A DNA stretch of 20,000 bases, from positions 1 to 20,000 of the forward strand of contig JABUQX010023025.1 of NCBI GenBank assembly GCA_015478945.1, in the 5' to 3' direction. Of this stretch, positions 8,826 through 18,362 are shown piece after piece (the stretch's first letter is position 1; every line of letters starts with the position of its first letter). The notes under the pieces were generated by a model, which was given only the letters and a program-made list of their open reading frames with translations, made no database searches and was not told where the DNA came from. The DNA is from Trachelipus rathkii (lineage: Eukaryota; Arthropoda; Malacostraca; Isopoda; Trachelipodidae). A program made the position numbers and the translations under genes.

Positions 8826-11059
8826 GTGCATCTCCCTCGGCTCCCCCTCTCCTGTCGGGCCGTGTCCCTCCGCGCGTCTCCGCGCACCCTCGCACCATGT
8901 CACCTCAGCCCCGTGCCGGATTTGACTTCTTTCCCATTGGCGGACGGCTGCGGGAGGGTTTGTTCACGTGTTCGTCTGTGTGTCCCCCGCCTGCTTTTCT
9001 GTTCTCTTCCCCTTTTCTTTTTCCTCCCCTTGTCGCGCCCTTTGCTCTTTCCCCCCTCCCTTGTTCCTGCTTCCCCCTTTCCTCCCCTCCTTCTTCATTC
9101 TCTCCTTGCGTTCGTCTGCTCGCCCCGGTACCGTTAAGACATCTGGAGTTCCTCGTCTGTGGCTGGGCTCGCCGGCAGTGGTCCCCTGTTCCTCTTCCCT
9201 CTTTTTCCGGCCTGGCGCTTGTTGCGCCCCCCCCTGTTCCCCTCCTCTGGTGTTCTCTGTTTTCCCCGGCCTCCCTTTCCCGCCTCTCCCGCTGTCTTCC
9301 CTTTCCCTGCCGGCCTCTCCGCTCTTCGCTCGTTGGCACCTCTCCTGCCCCCCCCTTCTTTTGCCTCCGCTGCTTTCCTGCCCACTGCCTTGGCCCTCGC
9401 CGCCGCCTTCCCCGTTTCTCTCTACCCTCTCCCTCGTCTCTGTGTTGTCCTCCGCCCGGCCTCCTCTTTCCTCCCCGCCCCTCTGCGCCGTGTTTTCTTT
9501 CCCCCCCCGCGTATTTGCCTGTTGTCGTTGGCCCCGCCCGCGCCCTGCGTCCTCCTTCCTGTTCTTGGCCCCTTCCCTGTTTTCCCGCCCCGGCGCCGTT
9601 CTTCCCGTCCTCCTCGGCGGTTCCTTCGCTCCCCCCCGGTCTTTGCTGTGCTGCACCCCCCCCCCTCCCCGCCCCGCGTGTGCTCCGTCCCCCCTCTTCC
9701 CTGCTGTCGCTTTCGCCCCTGTCTCCCTCCCTGCCTCCTGCGTCTCCTCGTTGCCCGCGTCTTTCGCCTTTCCTCCCTCCCTTTCACCACCGTGCCCCCT
9801 TCTCTTCCGGCGGTTCTCCTTCGTGCGGCTGCGCCCGGTCCTTAACGGGTGCTGCGCCGTCTCGGTACGACCAACTCCGAAGGCCAGTGGCGATTACCGG
9901 CCTCCGCCGTCCCGCCTCTCGTCGTCTCTCGCCTCCTCTTCCACCCCTTCGCCTCCCCCTCCCCCTCTGACCCTCCCCCGCCGTTCCTTCCTCCCCTTCT
10001 TCTCTTTCTCCGGTTTATGCGCTTGCGCCTGCTCTCTCCGTGGTTGTCCCCCCTCCTGCCGACTGTTGCCCTTGTCCATTCCCTCTCGCGTCTGCGCCCT
10101 GCTTATCCTCCTCCCGCTCTGTCCCGCCTTCCGTTCCTCCGCTTCTCCCTGTTCCCCCCCCTCTGGCCCGTTCCGTGGCCGCCGTTAGCGCCCCTCCCCT
10201 CCCCGTTTCCACCTTCCCCCCCCCTCTCCGCCGCTTCTTGCCCCCCCTGCCTTCCCCCTCTTTCCCTCCGCCCCCACGCTTGCCCCCCCCGTCCTTCTCT
10301 TTGTGCCCGCTTTCCTTCCTTCGCTTTTCCGCCGCCTCTCCCTCCTCGATTCTCTGCTAGCCCTCCGTGTGCACCGCTACCCCCCTCCGCGCCCGCGTGT
10401 AACCGCCTCTTCACTTCCGTCCCTTCCCCTCCATGCCCCCCGCCCCTACTTCCTACTCCCAGCTTAAAAGCCCTCCACTCCCTTGCGTCGCTCTTCACGC
10501 CTGCCCCTCCATCCATCCTCCGTCTTCCGACTCCCACGCTCCTGTCGCTCACTTCCTCCTGCCGTCACCCTTGCGTGCCACCTGCCCGCTATCTTTCACC
10601 ACTCCTCGCGGCGCGCTTCCATCTCCTTCGCGTGCGATAAACTCCGCCTCGATTTTCTCATCCTACTTTTCCCCGCGCCCATTCACTTTGCCTGCCGCCG
10701 GGCCCGCTCGTCCTTGCGACTGCTGCCCCTCAGAGTTCCCGGCCCCATCTTGTTGGCTTGCTCGCTGCTCTTTCCGTCAGCTGGCCCCAGAGCCCCTGTC
10801 CCCGCCTGGCCTCGCTCTCCACGCACGCCCTTCCGCCATCATTCCTTTCACACCGCCTTTCCTCTCTCCTCCCCCACGCGCTTCGCCGCCTTCTGCTCCA
10901 TTCTCCCCGTTCCCGATCCCCAGCTGCCATCCCGTCCATCACCCTTCTTCCGCCTCCGCTCCTCTTTCCCCGTGTTCCCCGCGGACCGCACCCGCGCTCC
11001 CACCCCCTTCTGCTCGACCCTCCTCGTTGGCTTCAATCGTCCTTATGCCTTACTCCTCG

Positions 11060-11460
11060 ACTCTCCTCTCTCTTCTCTCGTTCATACACATTCATCTATC
11101 ATCTCATACTCTCATATCTCTCTATACTCTTCTTCTCTCTCCTAATCAATAACCCAAACATGCTCTCTCTCTCTAGTCATCTCTCTCTTCCTAAGACTCT
11201 GTTCGCGTCCGTTTGTTAGTCTCCTCCCTGTTCTTATTCCCTCTTTTTTTCTCTTTCTTTACTCCCCTCTGTCCTCCTCTCCCCCTTTATTGTGCCGCCT
11301 CTCTCTCCCTCTCGTCTCATATCAGTCATCCATCTCTCTCTATCATCTCTCTCTCTCTCGCTCTCTCTCTCACACCTCTCTCATCATCTCTCTCTACATC
11401 ATACAAACATCGTATTCTACTCGTTCCCTCTCTCTCATCTCTCTTCGTCCGCGCTCTTCC
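11060..11460. repeat. CT-rich microsatellite segment
   Basis: Runs of TCTCTCTC and CTCTCATC within the polypyrimidine region, densest at 11160-11190 and 11330-11395. The A content is a little higher here (CATCTATCATCTC words). Confidence 0.75.
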
Positions 11461-12439
11461 CCTTTTCCGTCGCCCCCCTGGCGGCGCGGCGTTCGTTGCT
11501 CCTTCTCCGTTCTCCCTCTGCGGGCGCCCCCTCGTTTTTGGGTTCCCTCGGTTTGCGTTCCCGTCTCCTCCGTCTTGCGCCCCCGCGTCGTTCCCTCGCC
11601 TCTTTGGCGGGTGCCGCGGCCTTCTTCCTCTCCCTCGCCCCTGTCGCCCCCCCTTTCCTCCCCGGCCCCCTCTCTCCGCGCTCGCTTCGGCCCCCCTGGG
11701 CCGTTCGCTTTCTCGACCCTGCTTCCCTCTCCGCTCTTCTCCTTCCGGTTCCCTCTCTCCTTTTTTCCCTTGCCGGTCTCCTTCTCGCTCTTTGGGTTGC
11801 GGCCCTCCCGCTCCCCGCTCAGCTTCCCGTGGCCCGCTGCTGTCCTTCGCCCTTCCTCGCGGCCTGCGCGGAGCCCCCCTCTCCCCTTTGGCCCTGCTTC
11901 CGGCCTGGCCTTCCAGGGGCCGCGCGTTTCTCCGGCCTGCTCGCTGGGAGTCTGGTCTACGCTCTTCCCCTCCTTTTCCGTCCCCGCCCGGCGGCCTCGT
12001 TGCCCGCGTCTCCCGTCCTCTTCCCGCCCGCCTCCCTCACGGTCTTTTTCCTACCCTGCCTCCTTTTCCTCTCTTGCTTCTCTGGCCGACTCGGCTTCTC
12101 TCTCTCCCGGTCCTTCCCTCGCCTCTCCGTCCCTCCTTTCCGCTTGTCCCCCCTCGCCGCGATCTGACGGCTCGCGGCGCGCCTGCCGCCCCATGTCCCC
12201 GCCGACTTCCTGTCTCCCGGCGTCAGCGCTTCACCCATGCGTTTCTCGCCTCGCCACCCATTGCTATTCTGTTGCTCTCCGTTCCTTCACTTTCTACGCC
12301 TGCCTTTCTCCCAGAGCTTCCGCTCCCCCATGCCCTCTTTCCTGGCCGATAGTTCGCGCCGCCTGCCACGTGTCGCAGTACGTCGCGTTTTAACGCGGCT
12401 CATTGTTGACCCCTTCCGCCTTCCTTCCCTGCCCCGCGG

Positions 12440-12530
12440 ACCACCCTAGTTATCCCGCCCCGGTTTCGAACCCGGGATCTGCCCTCCGGTTGGCTCTTCG
12501 CAGTTTCGTCCCCTCCTCTCGCCATTCGCG
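12440..12530 (-). repeat. tRNA-promoter-like motif, possible tRNA-derived SINE fragment
   Basis: On the minus strand 12472-12462 reads GGTTCGAAACC, one base from the RNA polymerase III B-box consensus GGTTCGANTCC, inside a CCCGG/CCGGG T-arm-like stem. An A-box-like TGGCGAGAGGAGG lies about 50 bases upstream on that strand (12524-12512), with an insertion and a mismatch. No acceptor stem closes, so it is not an intact tRNA. A tRNA-derived SINE remnant is the likeliest reading. Confidence 0.35.
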
Positions 12531-12655
12531 TCGTTGATCGTTTCCGTTCCTATGGTCTCTGGCCGCTTCCTTGGTGCACCCCCTCCCCGGCGCTTTTCCC
12601 CCCGGAATACCCTCCGTCCGGTTCCCTCCTTCCCTCCTCGCTCTAAAGTTGCCAC

Positions 12656-12824
12656 ACTATTCGCTCCGCGAGGTAAAGGAAAAATAAAGCCACGTTACTT
12701 TGTGAAATGGAAGGGATATGCCTGCCAAGTTGTAAACTTATATAAAAGGCAAAGATGTAAGTTAGAATCATTAATCAGGGTTGTCTATTATAATCATGAG
12801 AAGTGTAAAGATCACCTTTTATAA
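12656..12824 (+). pseudogene. Integrase C-terminal chromodomain fragment (Polinton-type)
   Basis: The frame at 12681-12719 reads KIKPRYFVKWKGY, the hallmark core of a chromodomain with aromatic-cage residues (Tyr and Trp in YFVKWKGY). In Polintons a chromodomain forms the C-terminus of the retroviral-type integrase, where it is thought to steer insertion to chromatin. The conserved continuation moves to another frame right after this motif and meets a stop, so the gene is broken. The catalytic DDE core and zinc-binding region should lie upstream, but that space is C/T-rich DNA. The open frame runs to a stop at 12822 and overlaps the next gene's start (12796) in another frame. Ty3/gypsy integrases also carry chromodomains; the capsid genes directly downstream favour Polinton origin. 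Confidence 0.65.
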
Positions 12825-13700
12825 ATCTGCCTCTTACAGCCTCCTGGATTTACATCCTGATAATAAACTCTCGGATTTTACAAGTGAGCTAATGAATCCT
12901 ATACAACTTGAAAGAGAGGCATACGAAGTAGGATATTTGAAATGATATTAAATACGGACATAGAACATTTAACCTCACTAACTCTATTCTGGATGGGGTG
13001 ACAGAAGTGTAGAATGTGTTGAAATTATATTACAAGTGGAAGATACTTGTTATCTGAAAAGGACTACAATTGCCAAAAGATGAATACGACAATCATCTTG
13101 CTATCCAGAAGAATACTTCTGTTGAAGAATTTACATTTGCGGAGGTCATATGTTCTAAATCGGTGCCTGCTAATCTTTTGATGTCATTTCAACGTCTCTT
13201 TGGATATGCAGTATTATGTTAAGCGACCTTGGTATACAAACACTGGAATGCGTACCATGAAAGATAAAGTAATAATATCTTGAAGTCTCAAAAGTAAAGT
13301 GTAACCTACGAGACCTGGGACATGTTTTCTCGAACGAATCACCATGGGCGTAAACATATTCCGTATATCGTGATCTGAGTTTGGATAACTTCAATGATAT
13401 CTACTGAGTATGAAGGAGGGATATACTACTGTGGTAGATAACCCAGCATGACTCCACATGAATACTAAAAGATGAAGCGCAGATCGAGTACTGCATTATA
13501 CATGAACCCCATCCGAGTTGCTCATCATCCCAGGTATGGCTTATGTATATACAATATCTAATTATATTGAGTCATCAATATGTAGGTAACACTAAAGCTC
13601 CTTTATTAAGAAGTAGTATATTTTCCGCGAAGAGGAGTAAAGTTTATAATCATTCCCGAATGTTCATGTATACTACCTCTGAATAGATCATAATTTTTGA
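12796..13700 (+). pseudogene. Polinton minor capsid (penton-like) protein, broken
   Basis: Starts with an ATG at 12796. The first 49 codons (to the stop at 12945) match the N-terminal pattern of a protein common in metazoan Polintons and adintoviruses: a short beta-strand, then HPDNKLSDFTSEL and a PIQLE segment, ending in a VGY motif. I regard it as the single-jelly-roll penton-type minor capsid protein, which would form capsid vertices. Similarity resurfaces in another frame at 13579-13611 as YVGNTKAPLLR, typical of the C-terminal half. Between and after these the frame shifts repeatedly and many stops occur, so no functional product is possible as written. It lies between the integrase remnant and the pX-like gene, as expected. 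The family is fairly certain, the exact capsid role less so. The 3' boundary is approximate. Confidence 0.65.
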
Positions 13701-13927
13701 CTGCTGTACGCGTGCATGATAAAAGATGTAGAAGACAATCTTTTCCGTGAACATACGCGTGCATTGTATATGCCAATAGGTTCAATTAAGAAAGAAACAG
13801 GATGCAGTAATTACACGCATAAGGAATTATAGATTTATGAGGCTTGTAGTCAATTCTATTTTTCACTTCAGTACATACTCTCACAGTGTAAACATAGTAT
13901 AAGAAAGAAGCTCACTTTCCTGTAATA

Positions 13928-14299
13928 ATGGGACGAAGAAAGGTATTCAGGGGAACAAAAATGCAGAGGGGTATGGCCTTGGTGGATATTTTGCCAAGCT
14001 ATGGAGAAGTGCAGGGCCTACTCAGGAGAAGTGGGGAATATATAGGTAAAAAAAAGCTATAAGAACAGGTTTGCATACCATTCAAGATATTGCTGCAAGA
14101 AATAATCCTCGTACAGCATTAAAAAGACGTATAGCCGATGTTTCAGAATGAGATTGTTGGATGATGTTAAGAACGTAAAATAATGAACGTAAAATGGTCA
14201 GGGACAAGGTCGGGTATCAAGAAGATTGTCAATAAAAGAAAAAGACCTAAGGGAAAAAACCTCTAAGAAAAGAATGATGATGTATTTGCTAGATTATAA
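13928..14299 (+). pseudogene. pX-like small basic core/capsid-associated protein, broken
   Basis: ATG at 13928 opens a 44-codon frame with a basic start (GRRKVFRGTKMQRG). After the RG the family's glycine-rich segment continues in a second frame as GLGGYFAKLWRSAG (from about 13975). Past one stop, the same frame carries TGLHTIQDIAARNNPRTALK and a basic RRIADVSE end (stop at 14149). A lysine/arginine-rich tail, KRKRPKGKN, and a terminal DDVFARL appear in a third frame, with a stop at 14297. Basic proteins of this layout in Polintons and adintoviruses are compared with adenovirus pX and are thought to bind DNA or membranes in the virion. At least two frameshifts and two internal stops break it. 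Its place between the minor and major capsid genes supports the call. Confidence 0.65.
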
Positions 14300-14352
14300 T
14301 AACTAACTGATACTTTTAAGCAAACTGTATATAGAAGTAAGCGTTTTTTCAT

Positions 14353-15743
14353 ATGCAAATGTTCGATTATACAAGCGTGCCCACACGTCGCAGCGAGATG
14401 CAAGGAATGACGATACTTCATCCCTTACCAGGTTACCTGGATTGTTGAGAAGGAGAGATTCTTCTTTCTCTAGAGTGAACGCTACACTAGTTAGCGGTTA
14501 GCGAGTCCAACTTTAAATCAAGTATTAATCCTCTGCATTCAATTACCAATACAGATTGTTCCTCTGAGAAGTTCAATATTCCCGGTACTTCTGATCAATA
14601 CCTAGATCCCTCTAATGTGTTTTTTTATGTAAAAAAAGAAAATTGACAAAACCTGATGGTACCGATCTTCTACAGATCAATGACCATATATATATACATG
14701 AATCAAATTTCCTGTATATATGTTTCACTCAGGTTGAAGTCTATCTTAACGGAAACTTCACAGGTGCATCAGCGGCTAATTATACTTATAGAAGCTATAT
14801 AGAACATTATGTAAATTTATTCAGACGATGCTAAACATCTCATCTCAAATCATGTGGTTTTTATAGCCAAAAATGAAGCTGCACATATAGATAAAACAGT
14901 CTAAAGTCTAAATAAATACTTTAATATATCTGTCGATTACATGGCTATCTTCTCTCAAGAAAGACCTATTCTACCAGCTGTAGATACTAGTATCATTTTA
15001 TCACGGTCAAATCCTAAATTTTGCTCTTAAAATTAAGAAATAGCAACCTACTGCTACAGCTAGTATGTACAGATACCTGCTTCAAACTGTGCGAGGCTTA
15101 TTCTCTATGTACAGAAAAGTCGAAATTATCACCATACAGCGTCATTGGAATATTGAAAATTCGCTTTTGAATACTAAAGCAAAGTACCCTATTAAGAAAG
15201 TTGAAAAACCAAAATATTTAATTTCACTCAAGGGTTATCGAGACATCAATATCCCTAACATTGTGAACGAAATTTTACCACAGAAAGTAATAAAAGGGAT
15301 TGTGGAACATGAAGCCCTACTCAGGGAATTATAAAAAGTCAGCCTATAAATTCTTCACCTTTCGGACTTAGGAGTATCAGTTTACATGTGAATGGACTGC
15401 CTCACGAACGTGATTATGAAATGTTATACAACGGAGACCTATCTCTCTGTACTCGACCTTTTTACGACTAATAGCCAATACTGTATCATGTAATGATAGT
15501 GGGACAGGTTTAAATCTTGAAGAATACGCAAAGAATAGTAATTTATACGCCTATGATCTTACTGCAGACCCTTCAGCTTGTAACGCCTATCATTTAAACA
15601 TTTTTGAGAAAGGTTACCCTAGACTAAGTCCTCTTGTTGGATCGAGTCTACAATCACCCATTCACTGTAGTGGTCTATCTTGAGCATTCTCCAAGCTCGT
15701 TGAAATTGACGCGAGTAGCGCGACGTACTTTTTGAATTATTAA
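14353..15743 (+). pseudogene. Polinton major capsid protein (double jelly-roll), broken
   Basis: The best-supported gene remnant in the window. Five frame segments line up in order with the Polinton major capsid family, often annotated in invertebrates as F54H12.2-like. They are 14566-14646 (PGTSDQYLDPSNVFFYVK), 14646-14834 (TKPDGTDL, then VEVYLNGN and a YRSYIE block), 15065-15334 (KYPIKKVE, then LPQKVIKGIVEHEALLREL), 15340-15471, and 15453-15743 (EEYAKNSNLYAYDLTADPS, ending in KLVEIDASSATYF and stop TAA at 15741). The total length, about 460 codons, is somewhat short for the family. At least four frameshifts break it, one within an A7-G-A4 run near 14635, and there is an in-frame TGA at 15681. 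The start is uncertain; ATGs at 14353 and 14359 are candidates. The protein forms capsid hexons; this copy cannot encode a complete one. Confidence 0.85.
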
Positions 15744-15795
15744 TAGTGAAATGAAGAGGAATGAAATCGGTGTTTAAAAATGAAGCTCGCTTTTA

Positions 15796-15968
15796 GGAGT
15801 GTTTGCTATTAAAGAAGTAAACTCTGTAAAGTTGGAGAAAGATACCTGCTTCATATTCAATACATTGCCTCGTCAACATCACCTCCACAGGACATTGGAT
15901 TTCCTCCGTTTATAGAGCAAAAACGATACTGTCACATAATTGATTCTTTGAACTTACAATTTAAATGA
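15796..15968 (+). pseudogene. Adenain-like cysteine protease fragment (PRO), broken and truncated
   Basis: Three short segments in three frames fit the N-terminal half of the adenovirus-type (Ulp1-like) maturation protease of Polintons. 15796 onward reads GVFAIKEV. 15866-15898 reads CLVNITSTGHW, whose GHW carries the catalytic histidine of the family. A DSL motif begins at 15942, where the family usually has an Asp-Ser dipeptide after the His-containing strand. The downstream region with the catalytic cysteine is absent, as AT-rich DNA follows. This protease processes capsid precursors; its gene directly after the major capsid gene fits the order here. The segments are short and split, so the call rests partly on position. 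Confidence 0.5.
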
Positions 15969-16339
15969 ATAATCATTATATTACCTTATTTTTTAAAAAT
16001 ATAATAATGTAAGCTGTGTAAAAACTATGTCTTACTCTGTTCCAAGGTTATATTCTATTTAATTTATTTGTTACTATATTGATTGCTTTACATTAAAATA
16101 AATAATGTAATGTTTAATAAACTTGTTAATATATTGGATGCTAAAAATTGTATGCTCAATGATTTGTATGAATTTTGATATATATAAAAATGAGCTAAAA
16201 AATTAAATATTGATCTTTAAAGGAAAAACAAAGCAAAACAAACAACATACTGTAATTAATTAAGCAAAGAATGTCACTTTATGAAATCATCAATAAAATT
16301 ATGCCTTTTGGTTTATACTACATTAATAAATAAAAAGTA
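15969..16339. other. AT-rich spacer between protease remnant and right TIR
   Basis: AT-rich sequence with no recognisable gene. The longest protein-like stretch is a 20-codon frame starting at ATG 16271 that matches nothing I know. A duplicated AAAAAGTATTAAACAAAAAT word (16333 and 16368) marks the approach to the TIR. Confidence 0.5.
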
Positions 16340-16431
16340 TTAAACAAAAATAGAAAATTAATAAATTAAAAAGTATTAAACAAAAATAAAATATAAAAAG
16401 AAAACATAAATGTTATAAATATATGAGTTAA

Positions 16432-16750
16432 AACAGTAAAGCAGAAATTTAAAGCAGTAAAGAGAAAGTTAAAGCAGTAAAGCAGAAAGTTATACAGCAG
16501 TAAAGGCAGAAAGTTTAAGGTAAAGCAGTAAAGGAAAGCATACTAAATCCCCTCACCCGGTTAGAGTAACACCGTCATTTCGATTCCCTGACTTTACTGC
16601 TTTAAAGGTATGTAATGTCATATGAGTTTAAAGCAGTAAAAGCAGAGAGTTAGAAAGCAGTAATAGCAAGAGAGTTAAAGCCGAGTAAAGCAGGAAGTTT
16701 AAAAGCTAGTAAAGCAGAAGAGTTACCAAGCATGTAAAGCAGTAAAAAAC
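16432..16750 (+). repeat. AGC minisatellite, two blocks with spacer (right copy)
   Basis: Units near AAAGCAGTAAAGCAGAAAGTT at 16432-16540 and again at 16622-16750. Each block is followed by a spacer starting CATACTAA(A/G)(T/C)CCCCTC, then a hairpin-like word and GCTTTAA...ATGTAA. The pair is a higher-order repeat; the other two TIR copies show only one unit. Confidence 0.8.
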
Positions 16751-16976
16751 AAAAAGAGCATACTAAGCCCCCTCGTGTTATTAAGAAAGAAACACACCTC
16801 TATTTGATTTAAAACTGATTTAGCTGCTTTAAGTCATGTAAAGTAAAAATATGTTTTTTTTAATAAAATAGTTACTGGGCTACAATTGTAGTCAAAATGA
16901 ATGACTCTATTCAGTAGATATTTTGAGAGAGAGTTCATTATTAATATGTTTTACATTGATATCATATTCCCTTCTC

Positions 16977-17140
16977 CTGCGCAGCGGTAATATTGCGTCT
17001 GGCGGACGCACGCGGCCGGCGGGTACGGCGGGATATGGCGCCAGCGGAGCGCCGCGGCGGCGTTAGATATTGTACAAGCGGCGCACGCGGCGGCGATCGC
17101 CGATGGCCCCACCTGCGGAAGCGGACTCTGAAACGTTTGC
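16977..17140 (+). repeat. CpG-rich TIR island (right copy)
   Basis: Dense GCG/CGG words (GGCGGACGCACGCGGCCGG; GCGGCGCACGCGGCGGCG) with only a short AT interruption (TTAGATATTGTACAAG). Homologous to the two other islands. Function unknown. Confidence 0.65.
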
Positions 17141-17342
17141 GTCACTGTCTCAACTGTGTAGCTCTTTAGATAATATTCTGCCTATTGCTATAAGTGTTAG
17201 ACAAATACTAACTCATAGTAGGAAGCATTCTTGCAACTTGTAATATACACCATTCGATTCCTCATACCTTATAATCTAGGGGTAGATACCCATATTAGGG
17301 TTATTCTAGGCTCAGGGAGGCTAGAAAAGGCTGAAAAAAGTG

Positions 17343-17480
17343 ACTCAGTTGGCACTATGTGGCCCTCACTTTGGCAACTAGTGGCACTCACTTGGCAGAC
17401 TCATTGGCACTTCACCTTGCACTCATTGGCACTCATTGGCACTCACTTGGCACTCACCTGGCACTCACCTGGCCTCACTA
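17343..17480 (+). repeat. Tandem array, unit TTGGCACTCA (right arm)
   Basis: Near-perfect 10-11 base units, clearest at 17412-17470 (TTGGCACTCA, TTGGCACTCA, CTTGGCACTCA, CCTGGCACTCA). Inverse of 5051-5197. Confidence 0.9.
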
Positions 17481-17775
17481 GAATACTCAATAGAACACTA
17501 TGAGCAACAGAACTAGATTACCCTTACGCGTGATTGGGAGCATAAAGTTGAGGCAGTCAAAGTTGGGCGCATCAATTAATGCGTGAGCACAATTGTACCG
17601 TAAGAATACAAAAGGGTTGAGCGAAAAATAGGGCTGCCCTAAAAATTAGGGAAGCCAAAAATTGGCGTGGGCCAAGATTGACCCATGAAACCAAAAGGGT
17701 TTGTCGTGTGTTGTACGTGTGAATAAAGTCGTAACAGTGTAAGTGTCCGTGTAAATGTAAGTGTCATAGTGAAAT

Positions 17776-17825
17776 GTGTGTTAAGTGTAAGTGTGTGTGT
17801 GGTGTGTGTGTGTGTGTGTGTGTGT
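17776..17825. repeat. (GT)n microsatellite in right arm
   Basis: GTGTGTGT runs flanked by GTAAGTGT words, the counterpart of the CA tract at 4565-4610. Confidence 0.9.
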
Positions 17826-18258
17826 CAAGTTATATAAGTAAAGATCCATACATACGTTCAAGTTAGGGACGAAATATGTGACGGGTGGGCCACGAGTGGT
17901 AAAAATTAGCGGGGGGCCAAAAATGGAACAGCCCATGGTAATATGGCAACGCGTCAAGGACTAAAATATCAATTGGTCAACAAGGTTAAGAGCATTCAAA
18001 AAAGGGCTAAGCCCCTAAGGAAGGAAATAAATTCCTGTGGTCAAAATTGACACTATGAAGACAAAAAATTTACCGGTGGGTCCAACAATTGACCATGGTA
18101 TCCTGTCAAACTTTTGGAGCAAAGGGAAGGACAAAAAAGGTTAAGAACATCATAAAATAGGGCTAAGCCTAAATTGAAGAAAAAATTCCCGTGGGCCAAA
18201 ATTGACCCACTGATCGCAAAAATTAAGGGTCGTAAAATAGGGGGCAAATCGTACAACC

Positions 18259-18305
18259 GGTTGCTTACGCAACCGTTTGGCGCGCCCTTTCTTCGAAAGG
18301 GCGCC
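18259..18305. repeat. Two adjacent GC-rich hairpins (right arm)
   Basis: 18259-18274 has stem GGTTGC/GCAACC with loop TTAC. 18279-18305 pairs GGCGC-GCCCTTT with AAAGGGCGCC around CTTCG. Counterpart of 4035-4083. Confidence 0.7.
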
Positions 18306-18362
18306 AAAAATTAGGGTTGCCGTAAAAATTAGGGTTGCCAAAAAATTAGGGTTGCCAAAAAA
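18306..18362 (+). repeat. Three tandem AAATTAGGGTTGCC units
   Basis: Units of about 14-18 bases next to the hairpins. The left arm holds the inverse word GGCAACCCTAATT at about 3969. The TTAGGG inside is not a telomere array. Confidence 0.75.

Larger units (their letters stand above)
8826..12655. repeat. 3.8-kb C/T-rich (polypyrimidine) region without recognisable genes
   Basis: The + strand is overwhelmingly C and T, with some G and very little A, so stop codons are rare. All three + frames stay open for long stretches (for example 8636-9970, 8968-10188, 11213-12352), as do purine-rich minus frames. The translations are Pro/Ser/Leu/Phe/Arg-rich (or Gly/Arg/Glu-rich on the minus strand), overlap in every frame and show no domain, signal or conserved motif. 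This is what compositional bias gives, so none is annotated as a gene. By position it occupies space where the polymerase, ATPase and integrase genes of a Polinton would be expected. It may be expanded satellite-like DNA or a poor assembly consensus. Confidence 0.75.

Noticed and set aside
9120..9200. Possible rRNA or other structural RNA in the GC-rich part of the C/T region
   Set aside because: No universally conserved rRNA core sequence was found; the composition is simply C/T-biased.
8446..9656. Minus-strand Lys-, Gly- and Arg/Glu-rich open frames
   Set aside because: Mirror images of poly(T), C-rich and polypyrimidine DNA. Composition explains them.
8636..12352. Several + strand open frames of 230-444 codons
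   Set aside because: They overlap in all three frames, are Pro/Ser/Leu/Phe-rich and have no domain. Stop codons are rare because A is scarce on this strand.
12440..12530. A complete tRNA gene
   Set aside because: A B-box and T-arm-like stem are present, but no acceptor stem or clear anticodon arm can be folded by eye.
12681..12719. Chromodomain as evidence of a Ty3/gypsy retrotransposon
   Set aside because: Possible alone, but no gag, protease or LTR is seen, and Polinton capsid genes start within about 80 bases.
18306..18362. TTAGGG words resembling telomeric repeats
   Set aside because: Each lies in a longer AAATTAGGGTTGCC unit with only three copies. They belong to the TIR, not a telomere.
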